Assembly: GCF_900110215.1 (NCBI RefSeq)
Contig: NZ_FOCX01000019.1
Location: 1 to 64,000, forward strand
Length of the DNA: 64,000 nucleotides
DNA from: Halorientalis persicus
GTDB taxonomy: Archaea > Halobacteriota > Halobacteria > Halobacteriales > Haloarculaceae
Reading direction: 5' to 3'
Under the pieces are notes generated by a model. The model was not told the origin of the DNA and ran no database searches. It saw nothing but the letters and a program-made list of their open reading frames with translations. The position numbers were made by a program, and so were the translations under genes. Shown piece by piece: positions 34,098-42,644 of this stretch (position 1 is the first letter of the stretch; each line of letters begins with the position of its first letter).

Positions 34098-36032
34098 ATG
34101 AATACGGTCGAGTCGGGTGGTGGTGTCGAGGTCGACGTGCGGAACGTCGGCGGCATCGACCGAACGCGGTGTACGTTCGAGCCGGGGATCACGGTACTGA
34201 CAGGGGAGAACGCGACCAACCGAACGTCGTTTCTCACGTCGCTGATGGCGGCGCTGGGCAGCGACGAGGCGACGCTGAAAAGCGATGCCGACGAAGGCGA
34301 GGTGCGACTCTCACTGAACGGCGAGACGTACACCCGGACCTTCGAGCGGACGGACGGTGGGGTCACGATGGGGGGCGACCCGTACCTGAAGGATCCGACC
34401 GTCGCGGATCTCTTCGCCTTCCTGCTGGAGTCAAACGAGGCGCGGCGGGCGGTTCGATCGGCGTCGGACCTGCGCCAACTGGTGATGCGGCCGGTCGACA
34501 CCGACGAGATCCACGCCGAGATCGACCGGCTGGAAGCGGAGAAACGGCGGCTCGACGACGAACTCGAACAGCTGGACGACCTCGAGGCCGAACGGGCCGA
34601 CCTCGTGGACGAACGTGCGCAGTTGGCCGACGAGATCGAGGACGTAGAGCGCGAACTCGAGACCCGGCGGGCGGAACTGTCGGACCTGGACGCCTCGATC
34701 GAGGAGAGCAAATCCCACCGCGAACAGCGCCAGGCGGAGTTCGCGGAACTGGAATCGGCTCGCGAGGACCTGGAGCGGACGCGTCGGCAGCTGGAGACCG
34801 AACGCGAGAGCCTCGACTCCCTGCACGAGGAACGTGCGGAACTGGAACGGCGACGCGAGGCGTTGCCCGACGACACCGGCGACCGACTGACCGAGATCGA
34901 GTCGGAACTCGACCGGCTCAGGGAACACAAGCGGTCGTTGGAGTCGACGATCAACCGGCTCGGACAGATCGTCCAGTTCAACGAGTCGATGGTCGACGGT
35001 GACGACGCGCCCGTCGAGGGCCTGACCGAGCGTGACGACGACGTGACGGCGCAGCTCCTGCCCGACGACGAGGTCGTCTGCTGGACCTGTGGCTCCGAGG
35101 TCGAGGAGGCGGCCATCGAGAACACGCTGGACCGACTCCGGGATCTCCGTCAGGAGACCGTCTCTCAGCGGCGCGAGATCAGTGCCGAGATCGACGACCT
35201 GCAAAGCGAGAAACGCGATCTGGAGTCGACCCGTGAAGAGCGTGAGCGAGTCGACCGACGGCTGTCGGACCTGGACGCCGAGATCGAGCGCCGGACGGAG
35301 AACGTCGACGAACTGGAGTCCTCGATCGACGACCTCGAAGTGCGTGTCGAGGACCTCGAAGACGCCGTTCGCGAGCGGGACGAGCGCGAGTACGAGGAAG
35401 TCATCGAGCGCCACCGAGCGGTCAACGAACTCGAGTTCGAGCTCGAAGCGCTCCGGGACGACCGCGACGCCGCCGCCGACGAAATCGAAGAGATCGACGC
35501 GCGACTCGACGAGCGCGAGGAACTCGAAGCCAGGCGGGAGTCGGTCGCCGAGGAGTTGCAGGTCCAGCGCACGCGGATCGAACGGCTGGAAGCCGAGATG
35601 GTCGAGACGTTCAACGACCGGATGGCCGAGGTCCTCTCGCTTCTGGATTACGACGGGATCGACCGGATCTGGATCGAAGCCCGAGAGCGTGAGACACGTG
35701 AGGGTCGTCGAAAGGTGACCGAACGGGTGTTCGACCTGCATATCGTCCGCCGTGGTGACGAGGACGGCGTCTACGAGGACACCGTCGACACGCTCAGCGA
35801 GAGCGAGCGGGAGGTCGCGGGGCTCGTGTTCGCGCTGGCGGGGTATCTCGCCCACGACCTCGACGAGACGGTGCCGTTCGTCGTGCTCGATTCGCTCGAA
35901 GCTATCGACGGCGACCGGATCGGTCGACTGCTGGAGTACTTCGCCGACCACACGCGGTACCTGGTGGTCGCACTGCTGGACGCCGATGCGGCGGCCGTCG
36001 ACGACAGCCACGAGCGTATCCAGATGGGCTGA
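34098..36032 (+). CDS. Archaea-specific SMC-related protein (Sph-type)
   Basis: A 644-residue ATPase-like coiled-coil protein. The N-terminal nucleotide site is unusual: VLTGENATNRTSFLTSLM (33-50), as in archaeal SMC-related proteins. Two long coiled coils (about 130-300 and 345-510) surround VVCWTCGSE with Cys328 and Cys331, a Rad50-like zinc-hook CxxC. The C-terminal part has the signature LSESEREVAGLVFALAGYLA and the Walker B-like VPFVVLDSLEAIDG. The adjacent rdfA suggests a joint cell-shape role. The neighbouring sph3 of Haloferax is, to my memory, the counterpart. Confidence 0.88.
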   Translation: MNTVESGGGVEVDVRNVGGIDRTRCTFEPGITVLTGENATNRTSFLTSLMAALGSDEATLKSDADEGEVRLSLNGETYTRTFERTDGGVTMGGDPYLKDPTVADLFAFLLESNEARRAVRSASDLRQLVMRPVDTDEIHAEIDRLEAEKRRLDDELEQLDDLEAERADLVDERAQLADEIEDVERELETRRAELSDLDASIEESKSHREQRQAEFAELESAREDLERTRRQLETERESLDSLHEERAELERRREALPDDTGDRLTEIESELDRLREHKRSLESTINRLGQIVQFNESMVDGDDAPVEGLTERDDDVTAQLLPDDEVVCWTCGSEVEEAAIENTLDRLRDLRQETVSQRREISAEIDDLQSEKRDLESTREERERVDRRLSDLDAEIERRTENVDELESSIDDLEVRVEDLEDAVRERDEREYEEVIERHRAVNELEFELEALRDDRDAAADEIEEIDARLDEREELEARRESVAEELQVQRTRIERLEAEMVETFNDRMAEVLSLLDYDGIDRIWIEARERETREGRRKVTERVFDLHIVRRGDEDGVYEDTVDTLSESEREVAGLVFALAGYLAHDLDETVPFVVLDSLEAIDGDRIGRLLEYFADHTRYLVVALLDADAAAVDDSHERIQMG

Positions 36033-36391
36033 GTGGGGTCGTCGCGGACTGTCGAGGCAGTAGCCTCGGCCGTCAGTGACCCGAAAAGTGGGGGCAGGGG
36101 AATGTCCTGGGCCCTGTCCGTGGGGGCAGGGCTGGCACCCCGGCACGGGTGGGGGCGGTGTCGGTTGCCGGGGCGCACGCTCACGTACCGGAGTCCGGTC
36201 TAAAGTTATCGGCCGGATGCGATCGGTGGCGACCGATCCAGCCGACAGTAACCTCCCTGTACTCGCTCGCACCGGGAACTGCCGGACTCGACGCTCGTGC
36301 GCTCGGCTCCGTCGGCCGTAGCAGCGGCTTTCCGAGCCCGACGGGGGATACGGCCGCCATAACAAACTGCCGGAACTCACCACCCAGAGGT
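36033..36391. other. Intergenic, 359 bases
   Basis: After the SMC-related gene comes a G-rich stretch with GTGGGGGCAGGG twice (near 36090 and 36120), then GC-rich sequence up to the CATAACAA element. No gene seen. Confidence 0.5.
36358..36365 (+). promoter_or_regulatory. CATAACAA promoter element
   Basis: Centred 30 bases before ATG 36392 of the aminotransferase. Confidence 0.6.
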
Positions 36392-37495
36392 ATGGACGAG
36401 CCCGTGGAGTTTACGGACATCTACGTCGACGAGGCGATGGTCGACCGGGCCACCGAGGTGCTCCGGAGCGGTCGGTACGTCAAGGGGCCGATGGTCGAGC
36501 GGTTCGAGACCGCGTTCGCCGAGTTCTGTGGCACGGACTACGCCGTCGGGGTCGCCAGCGGCACGGACGCGATCTACCTGTCGCTGAAAGCGGCCGGCGT
36601 CGAGGCAGGCGACGACGTGTTCGTGCCGGCACACACCTTTTTCGCGACGGTGAGCCCGGTGCTCGAACTCGGGGCGAACCCGGTCTTCGTCGACCACGAC
36701 CCGGTGATCTACACGATGGACGCGCTGGACCTCGGGGAACGAGTCAGGGCGGCCGACGATCCGGCGGCGGTCGTCCCGGTCCACATCTACGGCCACCCGG
36801 CCGATATGGGGGCGATCCGGGAGGTGGCCGACGCACACGACCTCGCGGTGATCGAGGACGCCTGTCAGGCCCACGGCGCGACCTTCGAGGGCGACCGCGC
36901 CGGTAGTCTCGGGGACGCCGGCGCGTTCAGCTTCTATCCCTCGAAGAACATGACCGTCGCCGGTGACGGCGGGATGCTCACGACCGACGACCCGGACCTG
37001 GCTCGTGAGGCGCGGCTGCTCCGGAACCACGGACGCAACGAGGACGGCGAACACGTCCGCTTGGGGCTGAACCACCGACTCGGCGAACTCCACGCGGCGC
37101 TGGGCCTCGAACAACTCGACCACATCGACGACTGGAACGAGAAGCGCCGCGCGGCGGCGGCACGGTACACCGACCGACTGGGGCACGTGGACGCGGTGAC
37201 GACCCCGCAGTCCCGCTCCGAGGCCGAACACGTCTATCACCTCTACGTGATCCAGGTCCCGGACCGGGCGGACCTCCGGGATTCGCTCGACGCCGCGAGC
37301 GTGCAGACGGGGATCCACTATCCGGATCCCGCCCACGAGCATCCAGCCGTCGAACGCCGACTCGACGAGCCACCCAACGTTCCACGGACGGAGACGCTGA
37401 CCGACCGCATCCTCTCGCTCCCGATGCACCCCCGAATCACCGAGACGGAGATCGACCGGGTGTGTGCCGCCATCGAGCGGCATTACGATCGATGA
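36392..37495 (+). CDS. DegT/DnrJ/EryC1/StrS aminotransferase, second copy
   Basis: A 367-residue PLP sugar aminotransferase. VASGTDAIYLSLKAAGV and VPVHIYGHPADMGAI mark the cofactor site, and Lys185 in AFSFYPSKNMTVAGDGGM is the PLP lysine. It resembles the 29669 enzyme but is clearly divergent. Its stop overlaps the start of the Gfo/Idh gene by 4 bases (ATGA), so it has its own partner dehydrogenase. A different amino sugar from the first cassette is likely. Confidence 0.93.
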   Translation: MDEPVEFTDIYVDEAMVDRATEVLRSGRYVKGPMVERFETAFAEFCGTDYAVGVASGTDAIYLSLKAAGVEAGDDVFVPAHTFFATVSPVLELGANPVFVDHDPVIYTMDALDLGERVRAADDPAAVVPVHIYGHPADMGAIREVADAHDLAVIEDACQAHGATFEGDRAGSLGDAGAFSFYPSKNMTVAGDGGMLTTDDPDLAREARLLRNHGRNEDGEHVRLGLNHRLGELHAALGLEQLDHIDDWNEKRRAAAARYTDRLGHVDAVTTPQSRSEAEHVYHLYVIQVPDRADLRDSLDAASVQTGIHYPDPAHEHPAVERRLDEPPNVPRTETLTDRILSLPMHPRITETEIDRVCAAIERHYDR

Positions 37496-38508
37496 GGTAC
37501 GGTATCGTCGGGACGGGCTACTGGGGGAAAAATCACGTCCGCGTCGCGACGGAACTCCGGGACGCGGGAGCCATCGACGAGGTGGTGATCTGTGACGCGG
37601 ACGGCGAGCGGGCGGCCGACCTGGCGTCGACCTACGACGTGGCGTACACCACGCGCCACGACCGGCTGGCGGTCGACGCCGCGTCGGTGGCGACGCCGTC
37701 GCCCACCCACGAGGACATCGCGACCGACCTGCTCCGGTCAGGGACGGACCTGTTGGTCGAGAAGCCGCTGGCGCTGTCGGCCGACGCCGCCTGGAACGTC
37801 GTGGAGACGGCCCGCGAGGAGGGGCGGACGCTCGGCGTGGGCCACATCTTCCGGTACCACCCTGGACTCAGGGAGCTGAAGCGGCTGATCGACGCCGGCG
37901 AACTCGGCGAGGTCGAGTATCTCCACACCGCCCGCTTCGCGTTCCGGGTCCCTCGGGATACGACGGGCGTCCTCTACTCCCTCGCCGTGCACGATGTGGA
38001 CGCGTACGACTACCTCCTCGGGGAGCGCCCGGATCGAGTCCACTGTACGATGAATTCCACCCACAGGGACGACATCGACGAGACGACGACACTCACGCTG
38101 GAGTACGGCGACCGGACGGGCGTGATCCACTCCTCTTGGCAGATTCCGGTGTTCGGGAAGCGCCGGGACCTCGCGGTCGTCGGCACCGACGGCGCGGCGT
38201 ACCTCGACTACCTCGCGGACACCGAGGTCGAGGTGTACGACGCGAGCATCGTCGCCGACGCCAGCGGCGACCTGCGCAAGCGTGACGAGGGCAAGACCGT
38301 CCACGAGGCCGCGGACGCGGAACCGCTGAAGACGGAACTGCGTGAGTTCGTCGCGGCCGTGGAGGGCGGCCGTGACCCACCGGCGAGCGGTCGCGTCGGC
38401 GCACGGACGGTCGAACTGCTCGAACGGGCTGCGACCGCGGCCGACGCCGGACAGATCCTCGAGGTTCCCGTTCGAACTCGATCCGTAGAACGGATGAATA
38501 CGGATTAA
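37492..38508 (+). CDS. Gfo/Idh/MocA oxidoreductase paired with aminotransferase
   Basis: A 338-residue dehydrogenase: MRYGIVGTGYWGKNHVRVAT is the Rossmann start, TDLLVEKPLALSADAAW carries EKP, and VLYSLAVHDVDAYDYLLGE holds the active-site His/Asp. The ATG shares four bases with the aminotransferase stop. The pair would make a keto sugar and aminate it. TTAATACGACGC after the stop is the only AT-rich sequence before the convergent membrane protein. Confidence 0.92.
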   Translation: MRYGIVGTGYWGKNHVRVATELRDAGAIDEVVICDADGERAADLASTYDVAYTTRHDRLAVDAASVATPSPTHEDIATDLLRSGTDLLVEKPLALSADAAWNVVETAREEGRTLGVGHIFRYHPGLRELKRLIDAGELGEVEYLHTARFAFRVPRDTTGVLYSLAVHDVDAYDYLLGERPDRVHCTMNSTHRDDIDETTTLTLEYGDRTGVIHSSWQIPVFGKRRDLAVVGTDGAAYLDYLADTEVEVYDASIVADASGDLRKRDEGKTVHEAADAEPLKTELREFVAAVEGGRDPPASGRVGARTVELLERAATAADAGQILEVPVRTRSVERMNTD

Positions 38509-38608
38509 TACGACGCATACGCTAGCTCAGTAGCGGTCGACACCGACGCCGAACCGTTCGAAGTCGGCCACGTTGCGGGTGACGGCGGTGGCATCGGCTG
38601 TGTTCCGT

Positions 38609-38968
38609 TCAGATCCCCGGCACGCCGAACGCGTCGAATTCGGTGACGCCGGCCGAGGCGAGGACCGAGAGGACGACTACGGCTGCGACCCACGCGACGA
38701 GCGCGATCGCGGCGGCCGAGAGCCAGCCGCCGGCGTAGCGGCGCTTGATGACCCAGAGATACGACAGGAAGACGAGCACTGGGCCCAGACCCGGAATACC
38801 GCCGAACAGCCAGCCGACGATCCCCCAGACGAGCGCTCCGATCAGCGCCGTCCAGACAGCGTGTTCGTAGTTGCTTTCACCCGTCACGATCAGCGCGCCC
38901 ACGTGGATCCCCAGCGCGCCGATCAACAGGCTCACCAGGAAAACCACCAGACTGTCGACGAGTCCCAT
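38609..38968 (-). CDS. Small four-span membrane protein (copy 2)
   Basis: A 119-residue protein with spans SLVVFLVSLLIGALGIHVGA, VWTALIGALVWGIVGWLFGG, GLGPVLVFLSYLWVIKRRYA and IALVAWVAAVVVLSVLASAG, ending VTEFDAFGVPG. It aligns along its whole length with the 16127-16486 protein. TTTTTTACC about 25 bases upstream is the likely TATA element, so this copy does not use CATAACAA. The function is unknown. Confidence 0.8.
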   Translation of the reverse strand: MGLVDSLVVFLVSLLIGALGIHVGALIVTGESNYEHAVWTALIGALVWGIVGWLFGGIPGLGPVLVFLSYLWVIKRRYAGGWLSAAAIALVAWVAAVVVLSVLASAGVTEFDAFGVPGI

Positions 38969-39032
38969 ATCTTAACTGTCGGCGCGGCGGTAAAAAAGGC
39001 GACGGCCGCGGCGTGTGGTCTCGACTCTCGAG

Positions 39033-39830
39033 TCACTCCGCCAGCACGCTCTCGTAGTCGGACTTGGTGAGGTAGAGTTTGCGGTCGCCCACCCGCGTCC
39101 AGGCGGGTTCGTGCGGTGGGAAGTCGAGCGCCCGAACGCGGTCGTAGAGCGCGAGCTGACTCGCCTCGTCGGTGGCGGTCAGTTTCTCGGGCGGAATCTC
39201 CTTCAGGTCGTCGAGGCTGTCCTTCGCGTAGAAGTACCGCGTCCCGTCGTAGGCCGACTGTGGCGTCGCCAGGTCCTCGATCTCGCGGGCGGCGATGGCC
39301 GGTAACTGTGCTTCGAACAGGTCGATGGAGGCGTCGCGGACGCGCTCGTAGAGGGTGCGGGCGGTGTCGTGCTCGGTGATCGGGGCGAACTTCCGGTCGA
39401 TCACGTCGCCGGCGTCGACGTCCTCGGCCATGACGTGCAGCGTCGTCCCGTGTCGCCAGTGGTCGTCCTCGCGGGCGTTCATGATCGAGTGGCTGAACAC
39501 GTTGCTCCCGCGGTAGCGCGGGAGTTCGGCCTGATGGAGGTTCAGCGCGGCCTCGCGTGGCGTCTCCAGCAGGTCCGGACCGAGGATGTTCGGGTAGTAG
39601 ACCGAGAGCAGGTAGTCGATGTCCGCACCGACCACGGCGTCCTCCTCGTCGGTCGTCAGCACCGGGAGGTCGTGGTCGAGCGCTCGTTCGTGGACCGACC
39701 CCTCCCACCAGGAGTCGTAGTTTCGGGGGTAGGTCACCACGGTGTCGACGGTGAGCTCGTCGTGGGCGACGAGGCGCTCCAGACACGCCTCGCCCAGCGG
39801 ATGGCTGCCGAAGAAGGCGACGGATACCAT
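39033..39830 (-). CDS. Formyltransferase-family protein, candidate sugar N-formyltransferase
   Basis: A 265-residue protein of the methionyl-tRNA formyltransferase fold. The catalytic triad is present as Asn97 and His99 in ALNLHQAELPRYRGSNVFSH and Asp139 in HVMAEDVDAGDVI. It lacks the tRNA-binding C-terminal domain of true Fmt. Close to two sugar aminotransferases, it probably moves a formyl group from N10-formyl-tetrahydrofolate, or an archaeal formyl donor, to an amino sugar. The CATAACAA element 30 bases upstream supports ATG 39830. Confidence 0.85.
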   Translation of the reverse strand: MVSVAFFGSHPLGEACLERLVAHDELTVDTVVTYPRNYDSWWEGSVHERALDHDLPVLTTDEEDAVVGADIDYLLSVYYPNILGPDLLETPREAALNLHQAELPRYRGSNVFSHSIMNAREDDHWRHGTTLHVMAEDVDAGDVIDRKFAPITEHDTARTLYERVRDASIDLFEAQLPAIAAREIEDLATPQSAYDGTRYFYAKDSLDDLKEIPPEKLTATDEASQLALYDRVRALDFPPHEPAWTRVGDRKLYLTKSDYESVLAE

Positions 39831-39856
39831 GCCTGCGGTGACGCCGCTGGGCGGGT

Positions 39857-39864
39857 TTGTTATG
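39857..39864 (-). promoter_or_regulatory. CATAACAA promoter element
   Basis: On the minus strand, centred 30 bases before ATG 39830. Confidence 0.6.
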
Positions 39865-39953
39865 GACCCCTTTGGGATCGCCGATCGGCGATTCGGCCGA
39901 CGGTGCGGTGTCGCGAGCCTGTCTTAACCAACAGATGTGCCGAATCGGGATTC

Positions 39954-40787
39954 TTAACCAACACCGCTCGATCGCCGGTCTCGCCCTCCCCCGTCGCTGG
40001 TGCCGCCGAGTCGTTCGCGCAGCTGCCCAACCGCGTTCCGCACGGCGAACTCGAACACGGGGCGACCGCTCGGGAGGGTGTACACGTCGCCCAGTCGCTC
40101 GGGTTCGCGGGCGCGGCCGTCGCGGACGGCACGCAGGGCCGGCAGGAGCAGGTCGCCCGATTCGGCGTAGAGTCGTCGTCTGACGGCTTCCCAGGCGTGA
40201 CAGTCCCCGATATCGACCGTCCGGAGGGCGGCGATCTCGCCGGCGTCGATATCCGGGGTCAGTCGCTGGACGGTGATCCCGGCCGTGTCGGCGTCGTGGA
40301 CGAACTCCCAGAACCCCGCGGGCTGGCCGCGGTACTCCCGGAGGTCGCCGTGGTGGTAACTGAGGACGCCGTACTCGAAGGCGGTGAGGACGGGACCGAC
40401 GATAAAGTTGAAACCGAAGCGGACCGCCACGTCGGCCTCGGCCGCGATGGCGTCGACCACCTCACCGGGGATCTCCTGTTTCCAGCCGTCGACGACGCGT
40501 GGCCGGACCGCGCGCTCGGTGATTCCGTCGCGGTCGAGTACGCGGTCGACGGGGACGCGCTCGGTCCCGACGCCGCGGGGCCGGAGCCACGCGTTCAGCG
40601 CGTTCACGACCGCCCACTCCCGGACTTCGAGGCCGCGCCGGAGCGTGTCCCCGAGCGAGCGGTCCGATTCCGCGGCGCTGTAGAGGATCGAGGTGATCGT
40701 CACGTCGTCGGCCGCCACGACCCGTTCGAGCGCCTCGGCTTGCCAGTCCCGGACCGTCGTCCCACTCAGGAACAGACAGACGTCCAT
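39954..40787 (-). CDS. Formyltransferase-fold protein with altered active site
   Basis: A 277-residue protein. GVLSYHHGDLREYRGQPAGF and VQRLTPDIDAGEIAALRTVD match the formyltransferase core, but the usual catalytic Asn of N-x-H is replaced by Ser (SYH). His and the later Asp remain. It could be a divergent formyltransferase or another one-carbon or acyl enzyme. ATG 40787 is chosen over an ATG 15 bases earlier. It lies 123 bases upstream of the other formyltransferase gene on the same strand. Confidence 0.75.
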   Translation of the reverse strand: MDVCLFLSGTTVRDWQAEALERVVAADDVTITSILYSAAESDRSLGDTLRRGLEVREWAVVNALNAWLRPRGVGTERVPVDRVLDRDGITERAVRPRVVDGWKQEIPGEVVDAIAAEADVAVRFGFNFIVGPVLTAFEYGVLSYHHGDLREYRGQPAGFWEFVHDADTAGITVQRLTPDIDAGEIAALRTVDIGDCHAWEAVRRRLYAESGDLLLPALRAVRDGRAREPERLGDVYTLPSGRPVFEFAVRNAVGQLRERLGGTSDGGGRDRRSSGVG

Positions 40788-40948
40788 CGTGGCTGGCTTC
40801 ACCAGCGGGTCACTTCACGCATCGGTGGATTGGGTGCTGTCCCTTGATTTCGGGGGTACGTTACGCCTCCCGTTCGACACGTTGAACCAGTGTTCGTTTC
40901 GTCTCGCTGTCGAGTGGAATATCGTTACATCGGTCGCCTGAAGCCGAA

Positions 40949-40973
40949 TTTTCATCTGAAATCCGGTGTGGGT
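40949..40973 (+). repeat. ORB-like repeat F
   Basis: TTTCATCTGAAATCCGGTGT then GGGT; identical in its right half to the repeat at 56844. Confidence 0.65.
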
Positions 40974-40996
40974 GTCCTGTGCTAGTGACCGCTCAC

Positions 40997-41020
40997 TTTC
41001 ATCTGAAACGTGGTGTGGGT
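40997..41020 (+). repeat. ORB-like repeat G
   Basis: TTTCATCTGAAACGTGGTGT then GGGT, a direct repeat of F at 48 bases. Confidence 0.65.
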
Positions 41021-41165
41021 CTCCCATTATGCTCCTCTGTCAGTAACACGAAAATCGCGCAGGTGTGGATAACTCCACCGTCGCCGCTTCAGGCGCTGAT
41101 CTTAACTTGCATCAGTGGTGTGTATGTGTCCATGCTTCGACACACCCGGTCTCGTTCTATACGCC

Positions 41166-42635
41166 TCACGCCAGCAACCCGCGAACCTCGCCGGGGTCGA
41201 GCAGGCCGCTCGCCACGGACAGCACGGACCAGACGGTCGCGCCCAGGAGGACGACGGCGGCGAGCGAGAGGATGCCCGAGATTCCGGGACGTGCGAGCCA
41301 GACGACACCGCCCATCGCCAGCGCGATGACGCCGATCCGGAGGGTGCGCTCGGCCAGATACCCCATCCCGAGGTCGAGTTCGCGGTGGATGTAGAAGACG
41401 TTGACCGCGGTGTACGCCGAGTAGGTCGTGACGGTCGCGACGGCGGCCCCCATCACGCCGTAGGGTGGGATCAGCAGGAGGTTCAGGACGACGTTGCTCC
41501 CGGCGGCGGTCCCGCGAGCGAGCGCGCGGATGCGGGCGAGCCCGAGGTAGTCGAGGCCGTTGCCGGTGATCTTGTGGACGGCGCGGACGACGACGAAGAG
41601 ACTGAACAGCTGGAGGACGGGGACGGCCCCGAGGTAGTCGGTGCCGACGACGAACCGGATGGCGGGGTCGGCGACCAGCGCCAGGCCGACGGCGGCGGGG
41701 ACGTACAGCAGGAGGACGTTCTCCATCGAGCGCTCGTAGAGGGTCGCGGCGGTCCCCGTGTGATCGTCGGCGTGCTGGTCGCCGAGCGCCGGCGAGATGG
41801 TGAACCCGAGCGCCGTCGCGGGGACGATACAGAAGTCCGCGATCTGTTTCGCGAGCGTGTAGAACCCGACGGCGACGGGGCCGACCAGCACCCCGAGCAA
41901 CACCTTGTCGATCCGGCTGTCGAGGACGACCGAGAGCCGGGTCGCCGCCGTCGGGACGCTATACTCCAGAATCCGGCGCGTGAGGCCGGCGGCCGGCTCC
42001 GTGGCCGCGTCCAGGTCCGCGAGAAAGTGGGTTCGGAGGGCGACGAGACCGACGACGGCCCCGGCGGCGTACCCCGCGACGTAGCCCGCGAAGGCCCCGA
42101 GAGCGCCGAATCCCAGTAGTACGAGCCCGATGGCACCGACCACGCGCGTCAGGGAGTTCACGACGCTGATCGCGGCCGTGTACTCGACCCGGTTGAACCC
42201 CTGGAAGACGTTCGTCAGGTACGAGAAGAACGACCGGGCGATCACGAAGACGGCACCGAGCAGGAGGAACGGGGTCAGCGTCGGATCGTCGAGCAGGCGG
42301 GAAAGCGGTCGGTGGAGCAGGACCATGCCGCCGGCGACGACGAATGCGAGGATCGTCAGGTACCGCACGGAGATCGACAGGACGTGTGGGACCTGTCCCT
42401 CGTCGGTCGCGAGGAACTCGGTCACGTAGCGGCCGGTCGATTTGGGGAGGCCCAGCGTCGCGAGCATCGCGCCGACGCTCACGACGGAGATGGCGAAGTA
42501 CAGCAGGCCGTACGCTCCGGGTTCGAGGAGGTACCGCGTCAGCGCGAACAGGAGGACGGCGTTCGCCAGCGCGTACACGACCCGTGCGCCGAAGAAGGCT
42601 TTCGCGCCGCGGACGAGACGAGTGGTGAGGTCCAT
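41166..42635 (-). CDS. Polysaccharide flippase (MATE/Wzx-type)
   Basis: A 489-residue membrane protein with about 14 hydrophobic segments and the N-terminal pattern RLVRGAKAFFGARVVYALAN then AVLLFALTRYLL, typical of oligosaccharide flippases (Wzx, AglR group). It should move lipid-linked glycans across the cell membrane. It is the last of a run of minus-strand glycan genes, nine bases after the 604-residue membrane protein. Confidence 0.9.
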   Translation of the reverse strand: MDLTTRLVRGAKAFFGARVVYALANAVLLFALTRYLLEPGAYGLLYFAISVVSVGAMLATLGLPKSTGRYVTEFLATDEGQVPHVLSISVRYLTILAFVVAGGMVLLHRPLSRLLDDPTLTPFLLLGAVFVIARSFFSYLTNVFQGFNRVEYTAAISVVNSLTRVVGAIGLVLLGFGALGAFAGYVAGYAAGAVVGLVALRTHFLADLDAATEPAAGLTRRILEYSVPTAATRLSVVLDSRIDKVLLGVLVGPVAVGFYTLAKQIADFCIVPATALGFTISPALGDQHADDHTGTAATLYERSMENVLLLYVPAAVGLALVADPAIRFVVGTDYLGAVPVLQLFSLFVVVRAVHKITGNGLDYLGLARIRALARGTAAGSNVVLNLLLIPPYGVMGAAVATVTTYSAYTAVNVFYIHRELDLGMGYLAERTLRIGVIALAMGGVVWLARPGISGILSLAAVVLLGATVWSVLSVASGLLDPGEVRGLLA

Positions 42636-42644
42636 GCTGTGTGG

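Larger units (their letters stand above)
40788..41165. other. Intergenic, 378 bases, with ORB-like repeat pair
   Basis: Between two minus-strand genes. It holds two direct ORB-like repeats at 40949 and 40997 and no gene. The rest is not notably AT-rich. Confidence 0.55.
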
